A stretch of DNA of 32,952 nucleotides from CAZHSN01 sp964535125 (GTDB lineage Bacteria > Armatimonadota > HRBIN16). The position numbers were made by a program, and so were the translations under genes. Every line of letters starts with the position of its first letter. Position 1 is the first letter of the stretch. The stretch lies in assembly GCA_964535125.1 (NCBI GenBank), contig CAZHSN010000019.1, forward strand, positions 1 through 32,952. The letters are read 5' to 3'. The notes beneath the pieces are model-generated. The model had not been told where the DNA came from and did no database searches. It saw nothing but the letters and a program-made list of their open reading frames with translations. This document shows positions 8,153 to 15,886 of this stretch, piece after piece.

Positions 8153-9508
8153 ATGAAATGCGTGGTGGCCTGCGTGGATATTCAGGGATACCGGCTGGTG
8201 GGCGCTGGATTGGATCCGGCGTACCCGTGCGCTGTGGTGTCGCAGAATCGGCTGGCGGAGGTGAGTCCGGCGGCCCGCGAAGCGGGATTGCTGGAGGGAA
8301 CGCATGCGGGTGCAGCGCCGGCAGTCTGCCCGACGGCGGAACTGCGTGATGAAAGCGTGGAGGGGAGTGAGCGGGTGTGGCGCGCCTGGCTGGATGCCGT
8401 TTCCGCAGAGGCGCTGGCCGTGCAGCCGCTGGCTCAGGGACGCGCTTTGCTGGATATGCGCGGTTATCGGGGCGCCGAGCCGGCCGCCGCCCGCGCCATC
8501 AGCCGGCAGGCGGCTTCAATGGGGCTGCAGGCCACTCTGGGGTTAGCACCCGGGGTGGGCAGCGCGCGTGTTGCGTTGAATATGGCGCGCCGTATGCCGC
8601 GCCGCGCCGCCTGTTTGATGCCGCCGCTGGCCGCCTCACTGGCGCCGGTATCGCTGCAGTGCGCCCCGGACGACATGATGGCCGTCGCCACCCGCTGTTT
8701 GCGCATGGGGATTCTGACCTTCGGAGATCTGGCCGGTATGTCGCGTCGGACGGCTGTAGGGCTGTGCGGCCGGGGCATTGAGATGCTGTGGACGCTGGCC
8801 CATGGGGTAGACGACCGCCGTGTTCAGGCGCTGTGGCCGCTGCCGGCCGTTCAACTGGCAGGCGAAGCGCCGCCGCACATATCGCGGGGCGATATGGAGC
8901 ATCTGTGGCGGAATGTTGGACGGCAGATGTGGCGCCGGATCGAGTCGCAGTCGCTGTGCTGTGTGCGGCTGGAGATGGGGGTGATAACCGAGCGGGCCCG
9001 GCGCTGGTGGAACGGCGCGGATTTCACCCCGGCGCTGTCGGACGGCGGCCTGTTGGAGCGGCAGCTGCTGCGTTTATGGGCCCGGTATGACGTGGAGGAT
9101 GAGCCGGAGCGCTGGGACCTGCTGGCCCGGTGTCGACCGGCGAATCGGCCGCGCCAGCTGTGTCTGGATGATGTGCAGCCCGAGCGGCTCAGCTATTCGG
9201 TAGATGACGCGTTACAGTCACTGCGTCAGCGTTTCGGCGAATCGGCGCCCACCAATCTGGCGTTGATCGCTGTGGACTGGAATCAACAGATGAGGGGGCT
9301 GTATGAGCCACAAAACCTTGCCCTGTACAGTCTGGTTTTCGGAGGAGACGGGGATGCCCTCTGGAATCCAGGTGCAGTCCCGGTATCTGGAGGTGAGCAC
9401 CATATTGGACCACTGGGTGCAGGCGGGACGCTGGTGGGCCGGAGAGACTCCCCGGAGCTCATATGTTATGGAGGCAGGCGAACACATTCTGTGCGAGCTT
9501 TCCGGTGA
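8153..9508 (+). CDS. imuB: ImuB-like inactive Y-family polymerase
   Basis: ImuB is the catalytically dead Y-family protein that links DnaE2 to the sliding clamp in the mutagenic repair complex. From ATG 8153 the protein starts MKCVVACVDI, the family N terminus. The region where active polymerases have an SxDE motif reads LLDMRG (99-104), so the catalytic glutamate is missing. A helix-hairpin-helix (about 184-215) and little-finger-like region follow. Recognisable ImuB sequence ends near residue 380 (about base 9295). The frame then stays open to 9508 but reads unlike the family, while the adjacent frame encodes a DUF6504-like tail. The last 70 residues are therefore probably not native, and a frameshift at the G5 run 9294-9298 is suspected. 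No imuA is present. The start is leaderless-looking; the frame also allows TTG 8135. Confidence 0.85.
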   Translation: MKCVVACVDIQGYRLVGAGLDPAYPCAVVSQNRLAEVSPAAREAGLLEGTHAGAAPAVCPTAELRDESVEGSERVWRAWLDAVSAEALAVQPLAQGRALLDMRGYRGAEPAAARAISRQAASMGLQATLGLAPGVGSARVALNMARRMPRRAACLMPPLAASLAPVSLQCAPDDMMAVATRCLRMGILTFGDLAGMSRRTAVGLCGRGIEMLWTLAHGVDDRRVQALWPLPAVQLAGEAPPHISRGDMEHLWRNVGRQMWRRIESQSLCCVRLEMGVITERARRWWNGADFTPALSDGGLLERQLLRLWARYDVEDEPERWDLLARCRPANRPRQLCLDDVQPERLSYSVDDALQSLRQRFGESAPTNLALIAVDWNQQMRGLYEPQNLALYSLVFGGDGDALWNPGAVPVSGGEHHIGPLGAGGTLVGRRDSPELICYGGRRTHSVRAFR

Positions 9509-9545
9509 GTATCCGGATGGCCCCTGGGTGTGGCGCCGTCGGTAG
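9303..9545 (+). CDS. DUF6504-like small protein or displaced ImuB C terminus
   Basis: This 80-residue ORF lies in the +1 frame relative to imuB and overlaps the end of the imuB frame by 206 bases. It resembles the DUF6504 domain, found alone or at the C terminus of ImuB-like proteins beside dnaE2. The pattern is LPCTVWF...GMPSGI, an ILDHW helix, RWW, PRSSY and a final DGPWVWRRR. A GAGGGGG ribosome-like site at 9292-9298 precedes the ATG by four bases, so independent translation is possible. A TGA at 9291 blocks this frame further upstream. The stop (9543-9545) abuts the dnaE2 start directly. Either a coupled small gene or, if the G-run is miscounted or mutated, the true C terminus of ImuB. 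Function of the domain is not established. Confidence 0.65.
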   Translation: MSHKTLPCTVWFSEETGMPSGIQVQSRYLEVSTILDHWVQAGRWWAGETPRSSYVMEAGEHILCELSGEYPDGPWVWRRR

Positions 9546-12500
9546 GTGATGCAGTGGCCGCAACTGCATATGCATTCGGCATTCAGCTTTGAAGACGGTG
9601 CGGATTCTCCTGAGGATCTGGCTTCGGAGGCTGCCCGGCTGGATATCCCCACCCTGGCGTTAACCGACCATAACGGCCTGTGGGGAGGGATCCGGTTCGT
9701 CGCCGCATGCCGGCGGCAGGGGGTGCAGCCGATACTGGGCGCCGAAGTGGAACTGCGCGATCGGGGGCATTTGACGCTGCTGTCGGAGACACCCCAGGGG
9801 CATGCCAACCTGAGCGGATTGCTGACACGCGCCCATGTGGAAGCCGCCCGTGCATGTGGATACGACCAGGGCAGCGGTCAGCGTCCGCGTCCGCAAGTCG
9901 ATCTGGAGTGGCTTGCCGAGATGCATGACGGGCTGATCGCCCTCAGCGGATGCCGGCTGAGTTGGCTGGTATATCTGGTGCGCGCCGGACGCCAGGCAGA
10001 TGCGCGGGAATGGCTGGCCGTCCTGCGTGATGTGATGGGGCCCCGGCGGCTGTATGTGGAGTTGCAGAACCTGTTGCGGCCGGGTGACCGCTGGATTGTG
10101 TCGCGCCTTCAGGAGTTGGCCCGCGCCATGCGTCTGCCCACAGTCGCTACCGGTAATGTGCATCATGCTACTTGGACCGGTTACGCCATTCATGATCTGC
10201 TGAGTTGCGCCCGCTTGGAGATATCGGTGGAGACCGCTCATCCCTTGCGGCCCATCAACGCCATGGGATGCCTGGCGTTCCAGCGGGAGTGGGACTTCCT
10301 GTATGCGAGCGCTCCAGAGGCGCTGGACGCGACCCGTGAGATCGCCGCCCGTTGTCACTACGATCCGTTTCCGCCCGGGCGCAGCCTGTTTCCCGCATAC
10401 CCCTGTGATGAGGGGGAAAGCAGTGAACAGCGGCTGCGCCGGCAGGTTCGAAAGGGCGCTCTGCAGCGCTACCGGCAGATTACCCCGCAGATACGTGAGC
10501 GACTGGCGTATGAGTTACGCGTGATCTGTCAGCTGGGATATGCGGACTATTTTCTGACCGTGTGGGATATCGCCCATTGGGCCGCCGCCCACGGCATCCG
10601 GCATGCCGGCCGGGGCAGCGCCGCCGACAGCGCCGTAGCGTATTGTCTGCATCTCACCCGTGTGGATCCCATCCGCCGGGGGCTGCCGTTTGAGCGGTTC
10701 CTGTCGATGGAGCGCAGCCAGCAACCGGATGTGGATATCGATTTCGAGCGGGACCGGCGGGAAGAGGTGTTTCACTATGTGCGTGACCGCTTCGGCGAGC
10801 GGCATGTGGCCATGGTCTGCACCTATGCCACATACCGGGGACGGTCAGCCGCCCGGCTGGTAGGCGGCGCACTGGGAATTGCTCCGGACATGGTGGGCCG
10901 ACTGGCCAAACGCATTCCGTTTCACTGCAGCGCAGACCGCGTGGCAGAGGCGTTCGTGCGGGCTCCTGAACTGGCGCAGAGCGGCATGAAACTGGAACAG
11001 GTGAAGTTGTGGGTCCGGCTTTGCGCCCGTTTGGCGGGACTGCCGTCCTATACCAGCACCCACCTGGGCGGCATCATCGTAGCGCGTACGCCCATTGAGT
11101 CGGTGATACCTGTATCGCTGTCCCCCATGGGACGGCGGGTGGCTCAGGTGGACAAAGACGATGTGGAGAGCGCTGGGCTGATTAAGATCGATCTGCTGTC
11201 GCTGGGAATGCTGGCCGCGATGGAGGAGGCGGAACGCCGGCTGCAGGCTGCTGATCCGGCGTTTGACACCGACCGGATACCGTACGAAGATCCGGATACG
11301 TTCGGCATGATCCGTTCCGGGCAGACGATCGGCGCGTTTCAGATTGAGAGCCCGGCGCAGCGGGCGCTGCATCTGCGTCTGAACTCGGATACGCAGAACG
11401 ACATCGATGTCAGCGTGGCGCTGATCCGCCCCGGTCCGCTGTGCGGCAACATGGTCGATCCGTTTGTGTATCGGCGCAACGGTGAGCAACCGGTAACGTA
11501 TTTACACCCCGATCTGGAGCCGATCTTACGCCACACGTGCGGAGTGCCGGTGTATCAGGAGCAGATCATCCAGATCGCCTCGCTGATGGCGGGGTACACG
11601 CCCGGTGAGGCCGACCAGTTGAGGAAAACCATGACCAAGAACCGCAGCGCCGAAGAGATGGAGCGGTTGTGCGCCGAGTTCGTGGAGCGTTCCATCAGGC
11701 GCGGCTATCCGCCCGATATCGCCCAGAAGATGTACGAGTGGATACGGGGGTTTGTGGGGTTTGGCTTCTGCGAAGCACATGCGGCTTCGTTTGGCGACAC
11801 CGCATATAAGAGCGCCTGGATGCTGCATCATCACCCCGATGTGTTTCTGGCTGCGGTGATGAGTTGTCAGCCCATGGGGTACTACTCAGTGGCCACCCTG
11901 GCCAACCAGGCACGCGTGCGGGGTGTACGTGTGCTGCCGCTGCACTTGAACGAAAGCGAAGACCGGTGTGCGGCGCAATCCGGCTGCATCCGGCTGGGAT
12001 TCTGCCTGGTGGGGGGCATGCGCTCCGAAGAGCGGGAGGAGGTCGTGACCGAACGGCAACTGCATGGGCCCTACCGCTGCATTCAGGACCTGGTGGTGCG
12101 TACATCAGTCAAGCGCGACACGCTGGAGCGGCTGGCGCTGGCCGGAGCGTTTGATTGGGAGCATTCTAATCGCCGCCTGTGGTTGCGGCGCATACCCGGC
12201 CTGCTGACATTGCGTGGTGAGCAGGGGTTATTGGGTTCGCAGCAGCCGGAGCCGGCTGTGGCCGATACACCCGATTTCAGCCTGTGGGAGCGTTATCTGA
12301 ATGAGTGGCAGTCTGTGGGGGTGGTGGCGCGTGGACACCTGATGAATCACCTGCGTCCGCTGATGAACCGTTTGGGCGCCAGTCATTCGGGGCAGTTGGC
12401 CAGTATCCCGTCCGGTGCGATCATATCGGTGGGAGGGTTGGTGGTGGCGCCGCATCGGCCGGCCACCCGCAGCGGACGCCGGGTGATGTTTTTCAGCCTG

Positions 12501-12707
12501 GAGGATGAACACGGGCTGACCGACTGTGCGCTGTTTGAGCCTGCCTACATGCAATGTGGGCATCTGGTGATGGCGTCCCCTGTGGTGGTGGTTACAGGCG
12601 AGCTGGCCCGGCGTGGACGGGGCTCCAGTCTGGTGGTTCAGCATGTGCAACCGGTAGATAACGCACAGATGCAGGATGCCGTCAATACGGTGCGAGAGGC
12701 CTGTTGA
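9546..12707 (+). CDS. dnaE2: Error-prone DNA polymerase DnaE2 (ImuC)
   Basis: This 1053-residue C-family polymerase copies damaged DNA with ImuB. The N-terminal PHP domain begins LHMHSAFSFEDGA (H8, H10; DH at 41-42). The polymerase core has GRGSAADSAVAY (355-366), the catalytic PDVDIDF (D395, D397, D399) and the third aspartate in KIDLLSLGM (D549). GFCEAHAASFG (740-750) matches DnaE2 rather than the replicative DnaE. A helix-hairpin-helix region and a C-terminal OB fold (about 935-1030) with VMFFSLEDEHG follow. At this length it is near the usual DnaE2 size and lacks extra clamp-binding sequence. The start is the GTG at 9546, directly after the preceding stop, or the ATG at 9549; the two differ by one residue. 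It ends three bases from the convergent sulfatase gene. Confidence 0.94.
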   Translation: MMQWPQLHMHSAFSFEDGADSPEDLASEAARLDIPTLALTDHNGLWGGIRFVAACRRQGVQPILGAEVELRDRGHLTLLSETPQGHANLSGLLTRAHVEAARACGYDQGSGQRPRPQVDLEWLAEMHDGLIALSGCRLSWLVYLVRAGRQADAREWLAVLRDVMGPRRLYVELQNLLRPGDRWIVSRLQELARAMRLPTVATGNVHHATWTGYAIHDLLSCARLEISVETAHPLRPINAMGCLAFQREWDFLYASAPEALDATREIAARCHYDPFPPGRSLFPAYPCDEGESSEQRLRRQVRKGALQRYRQITPQIRERLAYELRVICQLGYADYFLTVWDIAHWAAAHGIRHAGRGSAADSAVAYCLHLTRVDPIRRGLPFERFLSMERSQQPDVDIDFERDRREEVFHYVRDRFGERHVAMVCTYATYRGRSAARLVGGALGIAPDMVGRLAKRIPFHCSADRVAEAFVRAPELAQSGMKLEQVKLWVRLCARLAGLPSYTSTHLGGIIVARTPIESVIPVSLSPMGRRVAQVDKDDVESAGLIKIDLLSLGMLAAMEEAERRLQAADPAFDTDRIPYEDPDTFGMIRSGQTIGAFQIESPAQRALHLRLNSDTQNDIDVSVALIRPGPLCGNMVDPFVYRRNGEQPVTYLHPDLEPILRHTCGVPVYQEQIIQIASLMAGYTPGEADQLRKTMTKNRSAEEMERLCAEFVERSIRRGYPPDIAQKMYEWIRGFVGFGFCEAHAASFGDTAYKSAWMLHHHPDVFLAAVMSCQPMGYYSVATLANQARVRGVRVLPLHLNESEDRCAAQSGCIRLGFCLVGGMRSEEREEVVTERQLHGPYRCIQDLVVRTSVKRDTLERLALAGAFDWEHSNRRLWLRRIPGLLTLRGEQGLLGSQQPEPAVADTPDFSLWERYLNEWQSVGVVARGHLMNHLRPLMNRLGASHSGQLASIPSGAIISVGGLVVAPHRPATRSGRRVMFFSLEDEHGLTDCALFEPAYMQCGHLVMASPVVVVTGELARRGRGSSLVVQHVQPVDNAQMQDAVNTVREAC

Positions 12708-12710
12708 CGT

Positions 12711-13961
12711 TCAGGCAGACGCCGGTATCAGCTTCTGTTCCCATTCCGCCAGTGCTTGCGAGAGCCTCGCCAGGGTATCCGCATGCTGGGCGGATGCGGC
12801 GAGGTTGTGCTTCTCCCAAAGATCCTGGCGCCTGTCGAACAGCAGCGCTCCGGGCTCATTGTGATGCACTGCCAGTTTATACTCCGGTGTGATGATGACC
12901 CGGCCGGTCAAATTGCTCTCACTGACCACAGCCGGGCGCCATTCCACCGGCCGGCGCTCCACCAGGGGGCGTAAACTCCGCCCGCGCATGTGTGGCGGGG
13001 CGCCAATACCGGCATAGTCGCATAGAGTGGGGGCGATATCAAGGCCCGATACCACCTGTTGGTCGATTCGTAACCGGACGCTTCTGTCTGGCGGGCAGAT
13101 GACCAGCGGTACACGCAGCGCCGAGTCATAGGGATACCACTTGGAGGCGAGTCCGTGTTGGCCAAGGCCGTCTCCATGATCGGCGGTGAACACAATCAGC
13201 GTATTGTCGGCATGCGGTGAACTCTCCAACGCATCCAGCACGCGGCCGAGTTCGGCATCCACCATCTCCACCATCCGGTAATAACTCCAGATGTAATACT
13301 GCCACGAGAGAGTGTTCCAGTCGCGCCTGGATTGCCGGATGTTATGGGTATGCTTTGCCAGCGTGGGCGGTTCGTCGTGAGTGACACTCCCGTTTGGTGG
13401 AACGGGAGGCAGATCGCGGGCGATCTGGGGATGCGGAAGCGCGTCGATGGCTCCGTGCGAGAAGAGCCAATAGCAGCAGTCATGCGGCTGCATGAAACCC
13501 AGGGACAGGAAGAACGGACGGTCATCGCGATACTGCTGCAGGAACCCCTGAGCCGTACGTGAGATGATGCGGTCGCTGTGTTCTCCCCATCCGGATGGGT
13601 CCGGCGCCAGGGCATCGAATCCGACCGCCGGATTGCGCCCCGGGATGTGCCACTTGCCCACATACACCGGCCGATATCCGCGCGCACGGAACCATTGCCC
13701 AAGATCAATCATGTCGTCAGCCAGCCGGTGGTTGTTGCTGAGCATGCCGTTTTCCGATGCCGTCCGACCGGTGTACCAGCAGGCTCGCGCCGGACAGCAG
13801 ACCGGGTTTGCGGAAAAGGCGCTGGTGAAGCACGCACCGCGCTGCACCAAGCGGTCCATATGGGGTGTGCGCACGTGTCTGTTGCCCAGTGCCGACAGCG
13901 CCAGATGATGCTGTTGATCCGTATGGATGAACAGCAGATTGGGTTGCCTCTGCTGGCTCAT
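12711..13961 (-). CDS. Type I sulfatase (formylglycine-dependent)
   Basis: The 416-residue alkaline-phosphatase-fold enzyme hydrolyses sulfate esters. The maturation motif is CCPAR at 55-59, where C55 would become formylglycine, followed by CWYTGR. Calcium ligands are D15 (HTDQ) and D261-H262 in TADHGDGLGQHG. GKWH (102-105), MQPH (157-160) and K274 complete the active site. No signal peptide is visible, unlike most polysaccharide sulfatases, so it probably acts on imported sugars. A maturase is needed but none is in the window. The ATG overlaps the stop of the upstream gene in an ATGA, so the two genes are translationally coupled. The substrate is unknown; the nearby mannosidase-type operon makes a sulfated glycan plausible. 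A related alkaline phosphatase-fold hydrolase is the main alternative. Confidence 0.92.
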   Translation of the reverse strand: MSQQRQPNLLFIHTDQQHHLALSALGNRHVRTPHMDRLVQRGACFTSAFSANPVCCPARACWYTGRTASENGMLSNNHRLADDMIDLGQWFRARGYRPVYVGKWHIPGRNPAVGFDALAPDPSGWGEHSDRIISRTAQGFLQQYRDDRPFFLSLGFMQPHDCCYWLFSHGAIDALPHPQIARDLPPVPPNGSVTHDEPPTLAKHTHNIRQSRRDWNTLSWQYYIWSYYRMVEMVDAELGRVLDALESSPHADNTLIVFTADHGDGLGQHGLASKWYPYDSALRVPLVICPPDRSVRLRIDQQVVSGLDIAPTLCDYAGIGAPPHMRGRSLRPLVERRPVEWRPAVVSESNLTGRVIITPEYKLAVHHNEPGALLFDRRQDLWEKHNLAASAQHADTLARLSQALAEWEQKLIPASA

Positions 13962-14680
13962 CGGTTTCCTCCTGCCGTCAGGATGAACGCGCGAACGCCT
14001 GCGTACACCATTATCAGCCGATCATATGCATCCAGCCAGTATGTCGTGGGAAGGATACCGGCGCCTGTCTGTTCATACCGGCGCAGGGGAACGGTTTGGC
14101 CGTTGATGCGTGCTTCAGCCGGTTCGGCGGTGGTGAGCAGGTGTCCAGGTCGCAGCAGTTCCATCTCTTCCAGCAGATCGAACCGTACAGGAGCTGCTAA
14201 TGTGCCCAGACGTTGCACGGCGTCAAACAGCGTCCAGCAGGCGCTCATCTGACGATTGGTCTTCAACACGCGCTTATTGGATGAGCTGTGCAGGGACACG
14301 GTGCCCGCTCTCCACTGGCCGGATATCTCCACATGTGTTTCCGGCAGTGCATTAGCCTGTAAAAACAGCTGTGATTCCAGTCTCCATGATAAGGGAGTGG
14401 AGAGCCTGTTGCCGCTGATGTTTGTGGACCCCCACGTACGCAGACTGCGCTGCCCTGTCAGGTGTGTGGTTTGGTCAACATCCAGGCGCGGGGCCGGGCC
14501 GCAGGTGCGTGTCAACGTGAGTGTGCCGGCTTGGTGGCTCTTGCCTGAAGGTCCTGTCACGACGATCCACATGGCATACTGATGTTCCCAGGCGACGGCA
14601 GGGTTGAACGGGCCGGTTGGGATGTCGATCTGCGGCAGGATGTCCGCTGTCATCCTGAGAGAGAAGGGTGTTTCCATCAC
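13958..14680 (-). CDS. Unrecognised protein coupled to the sulfatase
   Basis: I do not recognise this 240-residue protein. It has no signal peptide or membrane segment and reads as mostly beta strands. The first 130 residues alternate short strands and turns (AMWIVVTGPSG, GTLTLTRTC, WRLESQLFLQ). A helix-rich stretch (about 143-182, WTLFDAVQRLGTL...FDLLEEMELL) follows. The C-terminal 45 residues carry a compact LRRYEQTGAGILPTTYWLD...LIMVYAG strand pattern. It shares an ATGA overlap with the sulfatase, which implies matched expression and a shared substrate or complex. A GAGG site eight bases before the GTG at 14680 supports that start; ATG at 14677 is the alternative. Reading-frame integrity and coupling make it a real gene; no function is assigned. 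Confidence 0.75.
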   Translation of the reverse strand: MMETPFSLRMTADILPQIDIPTGPFNPAVAWEHQYAMWIVVTGPSGKSHQAGTLTLTRTCGPAPRLDVDQTTHLTGQRSLRTWGSTNISGNRLSTPLSWRLESQLFLQANALPETHVEISGQWRAGTVSLHSSSNKRVLKTNRQMSACWTLFDAVQRLGTLAAPVRFDLLEEMELLRPGHLLTTAEPAEARINGQTVPLRRYEQTGAGILPTTYWLDAYDRLIMVYAGVRAFILTAGGNR

Positions 14681-14743
14681 ACGCTGCGCCTCGCGATGTT
14701 CCGGTTAGCTACAGCATATCGCATCTTTGGTGCTTTGGGGGTG

Positions 14744-14768
14744 CGGGCGCAGCAGGACGCCGCGCCCG
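14744..14768. terminator. 7-bp GC hairpin after the nitroreductase gene
   Basis: CGGGCGC (14744-14750) pairs with GCGCCCG (14762-14768) around an 11-base loop. It follows the nitroreductase stop by about ten bases and precedes the sulfatase gene pair on the same strand. There is no T-run, so its efficiency as a terminator is uncertain. Confidence 0.35.
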
Positions 14769-14777
14769 TTTAGAGTG

Positions 14778-15314
14778 TTACTCGACAATTTGAACAACAT
14801 CCGCCAGCGGTTTCCGCTGTCTGGCGGCTTGGGTGCTGGCGATTGCCGCAGCGAAGTCCTTGGTCTGACCCAGGGCGATCGCACAGATAGGGATCACCTC
14901 ATCGGGCAGGTTCAACCAGCCTCGCAGTACGTCGTCACTCCAGCCTCCCATCGGGCAGGAGACCAGATGCATCGCTGTGGCGCAGATCATGATGTTCTGG
15001 GCCGCCAGCCCCGCGTCGAAGTACATCGTGGCTTCGCGCTCGGGCTGATCCGGTACCTGGTGCTTCACCGCACATACCACGATGATGGCTCCGGCTTTCG
15101 CCGTCCAGCCGTTGGCGGGCATGGCGACTTCTTCCCCGAACCGCTTGATATTGTTTCGACCGGTGATGGCGATGAGATGCCAGGGCTGATGGTTCCAAGA
15201 GGAAGGGGCGAGGCGCCCTGCCTCTAACAGGGTCAGCAGCGTCTCTGTGGCGATGGGATCTGAGCGGAACTGACGCAGCGCAACACGTTGTGTGATCGCG
15301 TTCGGGATGGTCAT
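14778..15314 (-). CDS. Nitroreductase family FMN oxidoreductase
   Basis: The 178-residue protein is a small, dimeric-type flavin reductase of the NfsA/NfsB superfamily, which moves electrons from NAD(P)H to nitro-aromatics, quinones or unknown substrates. FMN-binding features are the R-V-A-L-R-Q-F segment near 10-16 and APSSWNHQPWHLI (36-48). GLAAQNIMICA (102-112) and a C-terminal ALGQTKD are also typical. An AGGAGG ribosome site eight bases before the ATG is among the best in the window. A TATACT -10 element lies at 15336-15341. It stands alone between the tRNA cluster and the sulfatase pair. The real substrate cannot be predicted, and related proteins act in flavin or cobalamin metabolism. 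Confidence 0.9.
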   Translation of the reverse strand: MTIPNAITQRVALRQFRSDPIATETLLTLLEAGRLAPSSWNHQPWHLIAITGRNNIKRFGEEVAMPANGWTAKAGAIIVVCAVKHQVPDQPEREATMYFDAGLAAQNIMICATAMHLVSCPMGGWSDDVLRGWLNLPDEVIPICAIALGQTKDFAAAIASTQAARQRKPLADVVQIVE

Positions 15315-15335
15315 TTCGGACGCCTCCTGCTGTGC

Positions 15336-15341
15336 AGTATA
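15336..15341 (-). promoter_or_regulatory. -10 element of the nitroreductase gene
   Basis: TATACT on the minus strand sits about 22 bases before the nitroreductase ATG, with the ribosome site between. No convincing -35 box precedes it, so the promoter is tentative. Confidence 0.4.
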
Positions 15342-15395
15342 GTGTCCTATTATGGCAGAAAAACGGTCTGTATGTTACGGGTAATCGCAGGGTCA

Positions 15396-15470
15396 TGGTG
15401 GGCGATACTGGACTTGAACCAGTGACCTCTTCGGTGTGAACGAAGCGCTCTACCACTGAGCTAATCGCCC
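15396..15470 (-). tRNA. tRNA-Val (CAC)
   Basis: Read on the minus strand, GGGCGAT pairs with ATCGCCC as the acceptor stem. The anticodon stem CTTCG/CGAAG closes the loop TTCACAC, giving anticodon CAC (valine, GUG codons). D-arm GCTC/GAGC and T-arm ACTGG/CCAGT are intact. Discriminator A and an encoded CCA complete the 3' end. It is the last gene of a three-tRNA cluster. Confidence 0.97.
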
Positions 15471-15487
15471 GAACTGAACTGACCGGA

Positions 15488-15572
<85 letters not shown>

Positions 15573-15584
15573 GTGTGGGAGGTG

Positions 15585-15659
15585 TGGTAGGGCTACGGGG
15601 AATCGAACCCCGGTTTACGGGCTGAAAACCCGTCGTCCTAGCCGCTGAACGATAGCCCC
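15585..15659 (-). tRNA. tRNA-Glu (TTC)
   Basis: On the minus strand the anticodon stem ACGGG/CCCGT closes the loop TTTTCAG, giving anticodon TTC (glutamate). D-arm GTTC/GGAC and T-arm CGGGG/CCCCG are intact, and A73 plus CCA are encoded. The acceptor stem GGGGCTA/TAGCCCT ends in a G1-U72 wobble pair, which is unusual. It is the first gene of the Glu-Leu-Val cluster. Confidence 0.96.
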
Positions 15660-15671
15660 ACGGCGAAATCT

Positions 15672-15700
15672 ATTATACGGGGATGGCAGGACGGTGTCAA
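15672..15700 (-). promoter_or_regulatory. Sigma70 promoter of the tRNA Glu-Leu-Val cluster
   Basis: A perfect TTGACA (15695-15700) and a perfect TATAAT (15672-15677) are separated by exactly 17 bases on the minus strand. Transcription would start about six bases before the mature tRNA-Glu. This is the strongest promoter match in the window, as expected for stable RNA genes. Confidence 0.92.
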
Positions 15701-15886
15701 GTGTTGCGTCAATGAGAACCGGAAAGTTGGGTTGGCCGGACAGGCCCGTGAGATCCGGGCGTGTTGAATGGCAGATGGACTGCTCACAACGTCAGCCTGC
15801 ATGCAGAACGCGACTGCCTGCGTGCGATATAGTAAAGAAGCCTTAGTGCTTAATCTCTGCCCATATCCGGGCTATGGCAGGCTATC

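Noticed and set aside
9546..12707. Replicative DnaE
   Set aside because: The length near 1050 residues, the EAHAASFG motif and the imuB neighbour fit DnaE2 better than the main replicase.
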